DNA of 64,000 nucleotides from Adineta steineri. Lineage: Eukaryota > Rotifera > Eurotatoria > Adinetida > Adinetidae. Under the pieces are notes generated by a model. That model saw only the letters and a list, made by a program, of their open reading frames with translations, searched no databases and had not been told where the DNA came from. The stretch lies in NCBI GenBank assembly GCA_905250115.1, contig CAJNOI010000097.1, forward strand, positions 284,111-348,110, in the 5' to 3' direction. Both the position numbers and the translations under genes were made by a program. Positions 47,321-62,298 of the stretch are shown here, one piece after another. Positions within the stretch are counted from its first letter, which is position 1. Every line of letters starts with the position of its first letter.

Positions 47321-47752
47321 ATGTTTTAAACAGTAATAACAGTGTTAAAAATCATCATTCTCATTAGGAGGATATCTATAAATGAAAGCAGAAACGAAAA
47401 AAAACGAATGATCATACATCTGTTTCTTTTTTTTTATTTCGTTCGAACCAATGAATGAACGAGAGGAGAAAAAAATGACCTTCAATAAAGTTCATGAAAA
47501 AGAAGTAAATTCATATATAATGATCGTAATCCTACGATTTTCATTCCGATCACAAGTCTGGAAAAAGAAGGAAGCGATACAGATATCACCGTTTATAAAA
47601 AAACCAACCTTGAACGTGATTGATACTAACAGGTGATAAGCCTACGGGATATGATGATGAAGTTATATATATAGGTGATAATGGGAATTTGATATACATC
47701 AATGATTACTATCAATAATACAGATTTATTTTTAATTAAAAAAAAACTATAT

Positions 47753-50700
47753 TTATAATACAGTAACATCCATCATTCCGTTCCAACTAAGTGATTTATG
47801 ACGATCTAGTAATTGTTCAGATCGATGACGTTTTATCCATATTTGTTCAGTATCTTTATTATTTTCTCTTAATGAACGATATGAATAACATTTTGGTTGA
47901 GTTTTAGGTTTTAAATTTGATCGATCTAATTTATCATATGAAAGTGATTGTTGTTTCATAAGAATAGAATAAAAAATGTCATTTTTAGAGAATTGTTTTG
48001 ATATTGGTTCATCAAAAGATATTTTTAACGTTCGATCACCACATAAGGATACATTTGATGCATGCGATGGTCGAACAGGAAGTGTTGAACTTTTTACTGG
48101 ACTTAATGCTGGAGAACTTGAGAACTAAAAAAAAAAGTATAAGTTATATATAGGTTAGTAGACGAATTTACGCAATCAGCTAGAGATAGACATTCGAACA
48201 TATTAATTACATTAGACTAAGATGCATATATAATATTTATAAGCTAGACTCGAGACAAATTTCACTTAGAAGTGAAATCAATGGTAATCTAATTTTTATA
48301 CAATAAATATTAAGATGGCCTGATTAATATGTAAAGTGCTCTCGACATCGATATCAAAAGAAAAAAACAATTTCGTATTTATGAATCGACGATTATATTC
48401 TCTTGAAATATATGAAGAACGCAGTTTCGATTAACATTCTCTGAAAAACTATTTGACTTGTTCTATTTCAATTACAATTATTTACATCAATGCTAAACAA
48501 TAAATCTTATTTCCTTTAGGAAGTGAAACTACTTCGAAGTAGAAAATTAAAATTCTTACCGATTCAATATTTTGAAGTAAAGTTAGATCTTTCAATCGAA
48601 TGTTTCCTGGTTTTGATTTCATTTTTGGTGATAAATCTTTTAATCGAAAAAATTCTAATAGTTTTTGTTTTTTATTTAAATGAATTTGACTTGTAATATT
48701 ACGATGAAGATTTTTTATATTATTATCACCACCACCACTAACATTCGATATACAACTATGTATTTGATTTCCATGTGTTGAATAATTTGTAAGAGATATA
48801 TTATCACATGAATTTGAAAATGTATGTTGATGATTATTCGATTTTCTTGTCCATTCAGGTTGAATATACTGTGCACAATATTTACTTATAAACGTAAAAT
48901 TTGAACGAAATATTGAACGAAATCGATCAGAAAAACAACAATATAAAACAAAATTAATGGACGCATTAACAGCTACTAAACAATTGGCAAAATTATTATA
49001 AATAAGAACTTTGGAGGTTTGAGCTAATTTAGGAACAAATGATTGAAGTGTTAATGATATAGCTTGAGGAATTTGACAAACAGTAAAAACAATAACAACA
49101 GCAACTAAAGAAGAACAATAAAAAAAGAGTAAATTAATAATTAAATTTCTTTTTATTATCTTACTTAACATAATCGTTGTTTTTCGTTGTTCACCTTGAC
49201 TTCCACGATTATGTCGACGTAAGTGTATACCTTCGTTAGTTTTTTGTATATGCAGTTTGGAACGACGAACATAAGAAATAAGAATTGTATTGAAAATTAC
49301 AAGTAGGACAAGTGGAATCCAAACAATAGCAAATCTATTTATACAAATAAAATATTTTAATTATTATCAGAATTTTATGAAATTCAAAGAATACTCTATC
49401 AAAAAGTCTTAAGAGAAATAGGATAGTCTCAAGTATGACTAATTCTAGCGTAAAATCATATTCAAAGTAGTCAAGTTGTTTTTTTTTGGTACCCAAAATA
49501 CAAGTTCACCTCTAATATATCACTCATGACTTACAAATTTTTTAATTTCCGTATAAGAAGAAGGCGAAGTCACATGTACCTTTATTAATTGGAAATCTAA
49601 TCGGATTCATTTAATCTATAGATTCGAAATTATGTCTGCTTGGTTAAGTATAGATAAATATAGAATAATATATAGTATCTTTGCTATGATGAAACTAGAA
49701 GAATCCATTAATAAAACAATTATAGAACATTCATGAATGAGTAATTACTACAATATTAATTAGTTTGTCATTTCCACAACTAGTATATAAAACATGGACT
49801 TATTGCTCCGCCACAAATTATAATTATCAAGTTAAACATGCTATGTTTATGCGTCGGAAAAGATGATTCGTTATTTCAAATTTTGAACTATTTGTTTGAA
49901 AAAAAAATCTCATCACGAAAATATAATTTGAATGATTGGTAGTAAATCTTTTTACTAAAAATAACTAGTTCAGCTTCTTAAATATAATCATCTTTTTTTT
50001 TAAATCTAATCTCATAGAAATTAATGATCTACGTACGTAACAAAATTAAAATAAATTTTATGATAAAGTACACTGCTCCCCAATGCAGTTAGTTGAGCTT
50101 CAATATAACTTGTATAAATAGTTTCATTCGAAAGATTGGTTTTTTTAATTATTCGTACAAGTTTCATTTCAAATGCTGATGGTAATGTACATAAAAGTGA
50201 TGCACACATAACACTTAAAATTATTCTTCGTGCTCGATCTATAGTACACCATGTACGACTTTGTAATGGATATGTTATTGCAACCCAACGTTCAACTGTA
50301 AATGTTACTGTTAACCAAACACTTGAATTTGATGCAAAATCTGCAATTGGTCGACATATTACTAATAGAACATTGGATATTGTAGTACCAGCAAAGCATG
50401 GATTTTGTGCGGTATTAAGTATAAGTGTTAAGACTAAATAGGCAATATCAACAAGAGCTAAAGCTACTAAATAATTATTTGTTGATGACATAATCATACG
50501 ACGTTTTGTTAAAACAATAATTGCTAAAATATTTCCAGTTACACCTATAATAATCATAAAAACAAGAAAATTAATTTTTAAGAAAAGTTACTTTATGTCA
50601 AAATTTGACAGGGAAATATCGATGACATTTATGAATGTTTAGTATATAATATATCAAACTTTGTTTTGTTTTTGGGTTATATAGAAAAGTAATTATTAAT

Positions 50701-51222
50701 GTTTTGACATTCTATTAGGTCCCAATGTATGACATTCTTAGTGAAGTTATTTTCGCTGATATTGAAGTATTTGAATACTTGATAATTACTAAAGTGACCT
50801 TTTGTTATTACACATAATGTAAGCAACAAAACTCAATGATTATAAAGAATTCAAAGTTCTCTTCATCTTTAGTACTATCAAGGGAATATATTAACACATG
50901 TCAATATTTATTAAATATTCTGTATAAATTAACTTTAATACAGTAGATTAATTTATTATTCAAATCATCTATATACTCATTTCAAAGTCAAGTACTATAT
51001 TTAAGCGATCTAATGCAGTTCTCTAGATAAAAAAATATTTATCAATATGTCTAATAATAATTCAAAACGGGAGAAAACTTTAGTTTTATAAATTAAATAA
51101 TTACCAAATAGAGTTATAATAGGCCAGAGCCAATTTTTGACTAATATTCGAACAAAAAATAGATCTGAATCAGTATTTTGTCGAGCTAATATGGATGCAT
51201 TACAATGGACAAATCCGAACAT
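47753..51222 (-). CDS. Rhodopsin-class GPCR, FMRFamide-receptor type
   Basis: Five exons (51105-51222, 50037-50544, 49165-49334, 48560-49104, 47753-48124) total 1713 nt (570 aa). The N-terminus is about 30 residues with one N-glycosylation site (NAS). TM1 is WLWPIITLFGVTGNILAIIVL and TM2 NNYLVALALVDIAYLVLTLIL. TM3 ends with ERW in place of DRY (TVERWVAITYPL), followed by TM4 and an extracellular loop with NLS. TM5 is FAIVWIPLVLLVIFNTILISYV, TM6 AVVIVFTVCQIPQAISLTL, and TM7 NCLVAVNASINFVLYCCFSDRFR, where NASINFVLYC stands for NPxxY. That combination fits the FMRFamide-receptor-like peptide GPCRs of protostomes. The cytoplasmic tail is very long (about 270 aa), Ser/Asn-rich, and ends in NGMMDVTVL, resembling a class I PDZ ligand (T-V-L). 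The large upstream desert may hold 5' exons. Confidence 0.87.
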
Positions 51223-54200
51223 ATCTTCGTATTAATTTTGTCATGTGAAATTAATCAAATAATATTAATTGGTATACACATCATCAAGTTTATATTTTCT
51301 TTTGTAATAAACTGACAATGTTTTGACGTTTGTCTATTATCTAGAAAATAACAAGCACAAATCATAATTACCAAGTAAAAATGTAAAGAAAACTAAATAA
51401 GAAAAGACAAACAAGAAGATATATATAAATATATTATTGTAAAAACCTACTTTTCTATAACAGATATACTCGTTCTTTCAATTCTAATATAAGTTTCAAG
51501 GATAATATTTAATAAACTTTCCATCGCTTCTGTAAATGATAACCATTTCACTTCGAGATATCATAAAAATAAAAATTAATATTCGCTTTTTTTCTATATA
51601 GAAAAGGAAAATGTCTATTTTTATGTTCTTAATAATGAACGAGGTTTTATAGTTGATAATTATTAAGCAGAAACTATTTGATATTTAATTGGTTCTATTC
51701 AATGACTTACCTTTAGTTTTGTTCAACTCATTTAATCGAAAATCTAATTTACCATGTTATAACATCCTGCGATGATGTCTACATTATTAACAGGCATGAC
51801 ATACAGTTTATATTATTTATTTTTTTATTGTATATCATGTTTCAAATTAATCAAAAAGAAATATATATCTATTGATCGATGCCTTATATAGTATTCGTTT
51901 AAATATACGTATAAAAGTACATATGAAATCAATTAATATGCTAAAATTCTCAATCGAATATTATTTACGAATAATAATAATAATATTCTAAGTCGAGTAT
52001 TTTTCTTACCTATTATATAAACAGGATCTCTTGAGTAAAAAAAACTTCTATTTACTCAATGCTTGATCTGATTACTTTAATCAACATAAGATATAAAGAA
52101 AAGAAGTTTTTTCTTTACTGAATCAAGTATACTCTTAATAAGAACGATAGAAACAAACGGCAATAGTATTTTGTCAAGATTTACTTTTCTATTGTTCGAA
52201 AATAGCATGTTGAAGAGAAAAAATATTTCTATAGAATCTATATATTATATATAAATGTCTAAAGACTATAGTTTTACTTCGTTTTTTTTTGCTTCAAGCA
52301 CTCTCAATGTTGATATGCAGTTTCTTAATATTGAGAACAAATGACTAATCTTTTTACACTTATGATAAACAATTATTTTCTCATACAAATTTTTCCTTTT
52401 GTGTTACTTACGGAAATAGGTTTATCTGTCATATTCATTCTTGCTTATTCTTTCTCTAACCCCATCTGTTTGTTACTTTTCTAAAAGGATAATCAATATT
52501 ATAATAATAATAATGCATCACTGGAATGTAGCATGAAATGTCGCTATCCATACTTATTTTGTTTAACTGATAATTAAAAAAAAATGTACATATATAGTTA
52601 TTTAAGAATAAAATGTAAACAAAGAAATAGGACGATTTATCTGGTATAGTGGCAATTCTACTATGACATACCATTTATTTTAATATCACATGATCATTGC
52701 AAAATTTTTGGAGAATAGTGTCTCTGTTGAAAGTCAATAGATATTTTTATGCGCATAAGTGATGTCTGCAATAGACATTCTATCTAATCGAATTGACGTC
52801 AGTGAGAAGCTACTACATGACTTAAACGTTATCATATTTGATTTGAAAGAAGAAATAATCAAGCGGGATTCTGCGTGCATGTATCACCTATTGCGTATTC
52901 ATGCGTATAATTAAAAATATATTTATTTTCATATGTTTAATATCCGAGTGCAAATAAAATAGCCAATAAACAGTTATATAAAAGTATCAAATAAACACCA
53001 CATTAGGTGATAAAATGCATGGTAATGAAAGAAGTAATATTACTAGGAAATATATATATATTTCTCTCGAATTTTACCGTTTCTTTTGTCTATGAAGAAT
53101 AATATATATTTTTTCTTTTATGCTTTTAGTCTCCTAGTGTGCACGGTATCGAACAACTGTTAATAGTATTTTTACATTTAAAAAACATATCTCTCACATC
53201 CTAAGTAGATTTCGACGTAATACAAACGTAGGAATACTAGATAAAAAATAGAAGTCTTATCTTAATAAACATACTTTTAGAGGATTCTATTCTCAGATTA
53301 CAAAACTAATTGATATGGTTAGCGATATGTTACAATAGAAAAAATATTAGTTAAATAAATTATATTTTACACATACCATAAATAGCACATACAAAAGATA
53401 TTTTATCTTTTTCTTTAAATGGGGAACGTATCATCAAAAAAAAATTTTCTTCATTATATTATAAATATCAATCGTGCCTTATTCAAATTCCACTCAATAA
53501 TAGTTTTTTGACCTCGAAATATTTTTTATTCTACATCCGGATGTTATGATTCTTTTATTAAAAATACTAGTGAATAACATAGAAGTCATGACATTATTTC
53601 TATCAGTACAAAATTCATATTCAATTGTTAACTACTAACATAATATGTCTAGCATATTATGGCTATGAATTTTGTATTACTTAGGGACACTTCTATTTTT
53701 GCTTTCATACATAATTGAAGATTTTTTCAATGAATATTCTTTCGCGTGATTAATGATATAATAGAAAATATACAATTTTGATATGACAGGTTGTTTATAT
53801 ATATATATATATTCTGAATAGAACTTCGAATGATTTTTAAAGAAATTATTATACTGGAATACTTAATGAACTTTTTCTGTCTGTATCATCTATAAATAGT
53901 GTTTGTCAAAAAAAGTGTCACATTATGTTTACATTTATTTTTCTCGAGAATAACTAATGATTCATGAAAAATTAATCAGTTTTTTGAATAATCTATAATG
54001 CTCGGATGTATAATCAAATACAATAAACATTAGAATGCTCTAAATTTCGTGTTAAAGTATATAAAATATATATTATTATTATTATTATAAAAGAATTGTA
54101 AATGAGAGGAGTTTTCTAGAATAGAAATATTATAAGCTCACTGAATGGGTTAATGAGATTTTATTGGAAAAGATGAAAAGATATTAAAAAAAAACATCTA

Positions 54201-56259
54201 TTTTCCGGTATTTCATTTTTAGTTATTTCTATTTTGATGTAAAGAACAAAGATTAATAAGAACAATAGTACATTACTTACAGTACCAATATCTTCAAACA
54301 TTGCATGTTACTAATCATATATATATATATATATATACGATTATGTCTTATAATAATCCAAATTCTATCTGATTATGTTTGTTTTAATCAGTCCAGTCAA
54401 AGTTCAATCTATTCTAACATAGAGTAAATAAGTTGTCTTCAAGAAAGGACTGGATGTAATGAAATAAAGTTGGTAATGTCGGAATGTTTTTCTTTTGTAA
54501 TACGACACTATAGTCAATGAAAAAAGGGACCTGTCGTGTAGATTTAAGATCAATTAACGATGTATTAATATAATGAGAGAAGAATTTTGTTATGTCATTA
54601 TTGTTTATAAATACATTTTGAGTATTTTTTTATGAATAAATGTTCTCATTGTATGATAATAATTTAATTTTGAAATTTTGTTGATCTTCATTAAGTAATA
54701 CTATTTGACCCTCAATTCTACTTATATAATCAGTTGTTGTTCTATATATTTTTTGTCTACATTAAATCAAGCATATTTCCGATGATAATGTTTCATATTT
54801 CATTCTTCAAGGATAATTTCTTGCTGTTGATGAGTAGTAATCATATTAAATTCTTCGGTTTAATTAAATGTATTGCTGAATTACTTTTCTTTGTTGATTT
54901 TTAATATTTATTGTTTTAGTTGAATATAATCTATACGCACTCTAAATACTTTTTACTCTTGGTACAACGTGACCTGACATTTATGTAAGAATATGAACAT
55001 GTAAAAGACAATCACAGATAAAAGTAATAATTATAGAAAAAAAATGTTGTTCGAGGAGTACAAACTTGTATAGCTTTCAGAAGAAATTACGAATGTATCC
55101 ACTGATCACAAGACACTGTAATTACACATAGGAAAAAGAACCTATATTTGTCTTCATTAATTACATATTATTTGCTGTAAGCATTCATGTATTAAAATTT
55201 ACTAAAAGATAAATAACAAAATATTGAAGTTAATAAATTCCAACATAATTTGAAGGATCAGATACTTTAAATTAATTAACTATTAAAACATATGAACAGG
55301 ATAAATTACATAAATCTAAATTGGCCATATCTGAAAAGATCATTTAGTAAAAAGATATTTATGTTGTTATATATGTATAATAGAATATAATTCTATGTTA
55401 GAGACGATTGCGTGTGCTGTCAAAATCTATGTTTCAATGAAAGTACTCAAAACAAGTTGTCTAGCTTTGTCAATCAGAACTTATGTTCATGATAATACTT
55501 GATGTGAATATAAAAATATCTTGTTTGTAATTGTGTTTTGCTGTTTTAAAATATAACTTTAGTCTAGGATAGTTAATTGTTTCCGATTCCGAAAATGAAG
55601 TACTAGAATTTTAACTAAATATATGTCTTTGATCTGAATTAAATTATAACAAACATGATTTATTTGTGCATTATGACATTAAACTATAAACAAGGCATTT
55701 TTATTCGAAATTATATCTTTTCAAGTAAATGAGATAATTTTTATATTAATCATTAGTATATTTAGTAACCCCTAGATTCTGAATAATATTTACTTACAGT
55801 TGAATACCTCCATAAATCAGAACAATGATCAAATCATAATCCGTCAAAAAATATGCGGAATTACTTTTTGCCATAATCAATAACATTAGAATTATTATAA
55901 AAATATTGTAATGTAAATGTGATATACGTCACTGTAACATTATTAATAGAAATAATCTATTTATACCGAATGTATTAGACAAAAATTTTTAATTAACTTT
56001 ATTTTTACCTAAAAGTACAACAGAATGTTTTGGACACTTTATTTTTTTATTAAAAACCGTGAACTGTCAAATGCAAAACAATTTAATTAACAATATCCTT
56101 GAGAGGTTGAAAAAACTCACAATCTAAACACTCTTTTAGCGATTTATGTTAATAATATCAAATAAATAATTCACACGATCACGATTTTTAGTTAATTTTA
56201 AAGTATAGAATTAAATTTAGTATTTTATTTAGAGAAAAATATATAAATCAAAAAAGAAT
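51223..56259. other. 5-kb gene desert
   Basis: AT-rich throughout, with (TA)n runs near 53798-53812, 54318-54338 and TAT repeats near 54070-54086. No exon with family features is seen. It presumably includes the promoter or distal 5' exons of the GPCR gene and the 3' flank of the membrane-protein gene. Confidence 0.5.
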
Positions 56260-57027
56260 TTAAATATCAATTAATTCAGAATGAAAATCTTGATTAACAG
56301 TTTCAAAACTATCAGTTGATGAGCAATGTCGACGATTTATTATATGACCAATATTAAAATCTTCCGATGGTGTTAAATGTTCTGCTACTCGTGCACGATA
56401 TTCAAAATTTTGATGTAATGCATGAATTGATGCTTGACGATTAAGTATATCAAAACCAATATATGCAACTTCCAACATACTTAGAACAACATATGTAAAC
56501 AGATTTTCTACGCGAACTAAACGACTTTCTCGACTACATTGATAAATATTTAAATAATCACGTTCATAAAGTATTACCATTAAAAGTGTATGTAATGCTA
56601 ATGTTAATAAAACTAATAATTGCATAGCACCATACCAAGTTATACCTAAATCTTTTCGAACTTTACGTGTTTCCCATTTACGAAGAATTATAATAAATAA
56701 TGATAAATAACACATAACGATAATTGATATAAATATTAAATGTGTTATTTTAAGAAAACGTAATTGTTTATGTTCATATATACAATGATTGACTGTTCGA
56801 AAACATGAATAGATTTGTGATGATATATTATATATTAAAGGTTTTTGATTATATGCATTATAAAGATAAATTTCTGGTGCATTAACATGAAGTGTATTAA
56901 AAAATAAAGCACCAGTTTCAACACAAAATAAAACAACGATAAATTTTGGATCCATTGTTTTTTGAGGAATAGTTGGAAGACTATTTTGACTATGTTTAGT
57001 CATTGATAATGGTATATGATATTCCAT
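56260..57027 (-). CDS. Four-transmembrane protein, unknown family
   Basis: A 255-aa single-exon frame. Four hydrophobic segments are visible at about 28-47 (KFIVVLFCVETGALFFNTLH), 92-114 (ITHLIFISIIVMCYLSLFIIIL), 130-150 (GAMQLLVLLTLALHTLLMVIL) and 172-190 (FTYVVLSMLEVAYIGFDIL). The first loop has an N-glycosylation site (NIS) and two Cys (SCFRTVNHC); the second loop has one Cys (YQC). Both termini are predicted cytoplasmic. The C-terminal tail is about 60 residues and Ser/Glu-rich. It has no tetraspanin CCG or claudin WxxW-C-C signature, and I do not recognise the family. Codon use resembles the neighbours, and the fully open 768-nt frame in AT-rich DNA supports a real gene. Confidence 0.72.
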   Translation of the reverse strand: MEYHIPLSMTKHSQNSLPTIPQKTMDPKFIVVLFCVETGALFFNTLHVNAPEIYLYNAYNQKPLIYNISSQIYSCFRTVNHCIYEHKQLRFLKITHLIFISIIVMCYLSLFIIILRKWETRKVRKDLGITWYGAMQLLVLLTLALHTLLMVILYERDYLNIYQCSRESRLVRVENLFTYVVLSMLEVAYIGFDILNRQASIHALHQNFEYRARVAEHLTPSEDFNIGHIINRRHCSSTDSFETVNQDFHSELIDI

Positions 57028-58504
57028 TTTATTCTCAAAAAAAAAGAAAAAATTAATAGTTAAATTAAGTTTATATTACTTACAGTTTTCGTTTCAAATA
57101 TTTAATAAAAGTCTCTTGTTCTAAACAAAAAACGTTCATAAATCAATTTCAAGCAATTGAATACGAGCGTTTACTGCTTTTATGCCAAAAGAATCCAACG
57201 AAATTATTTATACGATAAAAATATTTGTTTTTGAATACCTAAACACAATTGTATAAGTCTTCTTTTATATATTTTTTTAATGTATAGATGTTCTTTACGA
57301 ACGTGATTTTTGGCCCTTTACTTTAAGACATTCGAAGCGTGTATAATCGTCCGATAATTCATGGTAATGTGATTTTAAAAGTATCATATATTGAAAAGAA
57401 AAGACGTACTGCAAAACAGGAAGAACGATCGTATTATAATATCAATTTATAGGGAAAAAACCCTACGATCAAATCTTATGAAATTTGTTTGATATTCAAT
57501 GCTTGAAAGGTGAGTATGTTCATCGAACTAACTCCTATGGTATGTATATACACAAAAGAACAAGCGAAGAATAGATTAACACTAATGTATGAAAATCATA
57601 TATAGATTCAAAGGAAGCCAGTTCAAAGTAGATAAGTTACAACAAGTAATCGATACATATTAAAGAAGGCACATGATGAAACAAAACGACATGTAGTCAA
57701 TCAAGTAGATGTCTGAAGTGGTGCATTTTTTATTATAAAGGCATTTTTTTTTGTTTGTCGTGTTGGTATTGACTATTACAAAGAAAAAAAAAGAACGACA
57801 GGTAATAGGTAGATAATTACTGAATAATTCTATTAGAGATATATTTAATTGTAGAATTCTTAATAAGTCCATTAATGAAAAATACTTATTGTTATAAAGT
57901 ATACTTCAGAAGAAGTATGGAAAAGCAAATTGAAGTTAGAAAAATGTTAAATAATAAGAATTTTTTTTTCATTGATATAATGATGAATATTACAAGGAAT
58001 ATTTTTTTGTGTAAAATCATATTTAGAAAGCTTAGAGCAATATTATTAATTTATGCCTTAGAGATACATATGAAATGAGTTTCTCCTGTGGCATTAGAAC
58101 TCTAATAATATCATATATAATTTATATTTATTTATGCCTAACATAGTTAAAAATCAGATTACTATTTCCAAAAATTAATTCAAGTCGAAATCTTACATGC
58201 TCTTACTCAGCCAAACGAATTGTCTAATGATTTTAACATTGTAAATACGAATGTTATTTGATTAATGTCTTCTAATTTAAAATTTTTCTATGAAAAACTG
58301 AAAACAAGGGAAAAAACACATTTCTTTCTTCATTTATTTTATGTATTCGAGTTACTTGAGTGTTCTTTTTTTTCCTTTCTTCTTTTTGAGTAAATAGTCA
58401 ATATTTCATTATATATATCACTGAAGAAAAAAAAAAGAAAGAAACTCGTCGCATTTCGCGTCGATAGACAAAAAAGGACAATAACAAGTTTTTATTTTGA
58501 CATT
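57028..58504. other. Intergenic, AT-rich
   Basis: Divergent space between the four-TM protein and the small GTPase. Nothing coding or structured is recognised. Confidence 0.5.
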
Positions 58505-59145
58505 ATGCCAAAACAACAATTACTACCATCATCAGAATATCGGTATTTAGAAAAAAATATAAACATTAAATATTATTATTTCTTTTTTTGTATTCTTTTA
58601 GAATTTTAGTCTTAGGTGATAAAGCTGTAGGTAAAACTTCTCTTATTGCACGTTATGTTCGAAATGAATTTCCTTATCAAAAACGTTTACATATAAATTC
58701 TGATAATTCAACAATATACCAAACAATAATTGATGGAACGGATTATACATTTATTTTTTGTGATATATCAACAATATCAGAATTTGAAAAATTAAAATTA
58801 TCTGATACAATTCCAACAGCATGTTTAATTTTATTTTCTATAACTGATGAAAAAAGTTTTACACAATTAAATTTTTTTTATGAAACAATTCGTTTAAAAT
58901 TTTCAAATCAATCATTACATGTACCTATTTTAATTGTAGCAAATAAAATTGATCTGGAACATGATCGTGCTGTTAAACAAGAATCTATTGATAAATTAAA
59001 ATCAAGTGGTTTTGATGTATATGATATAAGTATCAAAGGAAATGTTGGTATTGGTGATGTTATTTATACAGCAGTCAAACATTTACAATATGATATTTTA
59101 GAAAAAGTTAAACCAGATACTGTCTGTGCTTGTATAATAACATAG
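58505..59145 (+). CDS. Atypical Ras-like small GTPase, prenylated
   Basis: Exons 58505-58542 and 58602-59145 total 582 nt (193 aa). The P-loop GDKAVGKTS (residues 18-26) and G4 motif NKID are intact, and the C-terminus CACIIT fits a CaaX box (C-I-I-T) with an extra upstream Cys for lipidation. The G3 motif normally written DxAGQ is instead DISTISEF, lacking both Gly and the catalytic Gln. The G5 SAK equivalent is DISIKGN. Hence GTP binding is plausible but intrinsic hydrolysis should be poor, similar to constitutively loaded Ras-superfamily members. The closest affinity appears to be Rab/Ras, but no orthologue is assigned. The two-exon model is supported by phase (TATCG|A giving YRILVLG). Confidence 0.82.
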
Positions 59146-59244
59146 AATTTTTTTTATTGAGTAAAATAGTATGAATGAATATAATACAGATACAAAAAAA
59201 AAGAAGAAATACAAAAATGTTCATGTAGTTTTTTAATGTTTTTT

Positions 59245-60014
<770 letters not shown>

Positions 60015-61223
60015 TGTTGTAATAGAGAATTAAAGATAAAGAATAATACTAAAAACTTATCAAGATATTTATTTCATTAAAATTTACGTTTCACGAAATT
60101 ATCCAATTATAAAGAGAATGATATAGATAATTTGTTATCCATATGTATGCGGAGGATATAATGCAAGAAATATATAACTAACGAGTGATATGTATCATAA
60201 AAAAAACAAGAAAAACAAAATACGGTTATAGGGCAAAAAAAGAAGATCCTTGAATTCTTATGTTAATCAGTTGATATTTATGCTTGAATAAATCCCCCAA
60301 TATATATATCCAACTTACTCTATTTATTTATTGTTTTCAAATTATCTCGAAAAGTAAACCTACTGATCTATAACTTAGTTGGGGATATATCAAACTGTGC
60401 AAAGCACGAGTAATGTATATATATATATAGGAAGGATTTGTATATTTGTTTTCTCAGTATAGAGGCGGAGATACTTCGCAGTAATTATTCCTAACTTCCC
60501 TATACTTTTTTTTCTTCTTGTGACATGTCTTTATACAACAGTTTTGTGTAAAAGAAAGAAGACATGTACCCTATTTTTCTTATGTATTTTCCAGTTATAT
60601 AGATGAGAAAAACACCCAAATAGTACGTTAATATCGCTAAAAATTGTACATTTCCTTTTTGTTTCTTCTCTCCAAGATGATACTAGCAGAAAGCAAAAAA
60701 AAAGAAAGAAATGTTCGTCATTTTTTTCCCTCCTACGCATTCTATTATTACAAGAACAACAAGCGTACATCTATAGACAAACATCTGTATTTTCACTAGA
60801 TGGTTGATTATTGATAAAATAATTACGTAAAAAATTCATTCTTTTTATTACTTAACATTTAGTTAATTATCCACAACCATTACATGATTTTATTTTTCGA
60901 TAATAAAAAAAACAATACAATCGTTTAATTCACTTATCATAAGAAAAATCTTCATCTCTTCAATTAATCGATTTTTTTTTATTACTGGAATAATACTTGT
61001 TTGTAAACAATTTTTTATATTTATATATATATGTACAAAAATATATTGCTAGAGAGTACAATATTTCGCGAGTCTACTGAGAGAAAATAAATAAATAGAA
61101 AAATACAGTGATTATATTTTTTATCCCATCCAATTCGATATACACAAAAACAAAAAGAAAAAAGAAAAACGGAATAATTTTGAAAAAAATATATTTATGA
61201 CTGTCATATTTCGTACGATTTAT
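60015..61223. other. Intergenic smoothelin-like / SMIM14
   Basis: AT-rich, with (TA)n near 60418-60428 and T/A runs. No gene is seen. Confidence 0.5.
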
Positions 61224-61752
61224 CTATTGTACTTCTGGTCCTGGTGGATCTTGATTATCACGATTTGGGCCCTAGAAGAAATAATAGGAAAGAATTAAAC
61301 TAATTTTTTTCCTTTTTTGTATAATTTTACTTGATTAGTTGGTTTACGAAGATCTTCACGATTATTTCGAAGATTACGTGGTCGAAATAAAAATAATAAT
61401 AAAGCAATAGCAAACCAAATAGCTAACATTATATACATATTAGTAAATCCTGTATTACCACCAGTATTTGGTGCGCCAGGTACTAAATATACATATTTTT
61501 TGATAAATAAACATTATATATTTCGATTTCTAACTTACATGGACCAGTAAAACATTCCGTATCAGTACATGTTGTTTGAGCATTACGGAGCATATCAGTC
61601 AAACGAGTCATGGCACGTTCATGATTCATTTGAAACATATTCTAAGAAATTAAAAAAATAGTTGAAACAATATTTTTCCAAGACAAATTCCTCACAATGC
61701 ATTCACATGGATCAAAGCCACCATCGCCGGGATTGCCACCTGCGCCGTCCAT
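61224..61752 (-). CDS. SMIM14: Small integral membrane protein 14
   Basis: A small ER membrane protein of unclear function, conserved in animals. Four exons, 61696-61752, 61539-61641, 61331-61482 and 61224-61271, total 360 nt (119 aa; human about 99). Conserved features: GGFDPCECI near the N-terminus, HERAMTRLTDMLRNAQTTCTDTEC, one transmembrane helix (MYIMLAIWFAIALLLFLF) followed directly by RPRNLR, and the tail NQDPPGPEVQ, corresponding to the conserved QDPPAPPVD. An extra Gly-rich leader (MDGAGGNPGD) accounts for part of the extra length. Confidence 0.94.
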
Positions 61753-62298
61753 TATCTGTTTAAAAATAGATAGTAAAAGAAAATTTACAAAAGAGGAATA
61801 TTTACTGTAAATAGAATTAGAATGTAGGATGAAGAATAATAATATTTATCGCTGTAAAATAATCTGAAAAATAATCGATGTTTTAATATATTGAAAAGAA
61901 AAGAATGCAATGATAAGAGACTAATCGTTTTTTTTATATTACTGTAATATTGCAATCGGAATGTCTATTTATGATAGGGCACATCTGATGACGAAAAAAG
62001 TACACTATAAAGTCAAATAGATTTGGACCAATCAATATCAGCCATGAATCCGTTTTCCTGTGACAAATAGAATGAAAGGCTGTTTGGTGATAATTACAAT
62101 AGATATCGCTACGTGTCGTATAATAGTATATAATTAAAAACGTGACAAAAGTAAGAGGGGAAGGTATATTTTCATTGAAAGTGCAATAAAAAAGAAGGCG
62201 TATTATAATTATAAAGAAATTGAAATAGAATGAGAAATTACTAAATTATTCATACAAGCATAAATTGAGAAAATGAAAATGCCTAATGAGTTTTTATT
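61753..62298. other. Intergenic SMIM14 / glycosyltransferase
   Basis: AT-rich spacer of 546 bp between two minus-strand genes. No feature beyond likely promoter and 3' UTR sequence. Confidence 0.5.

Noticed and set aside
51223..56259. Hidden genes in the 5-kb desert
   Set aside because: Short frames there are under 75 codons, Lys/Ile/Asn/Tyr-rich as expected from random AT-rich sequence, and none shows splice-phased continuation or domain motifs.
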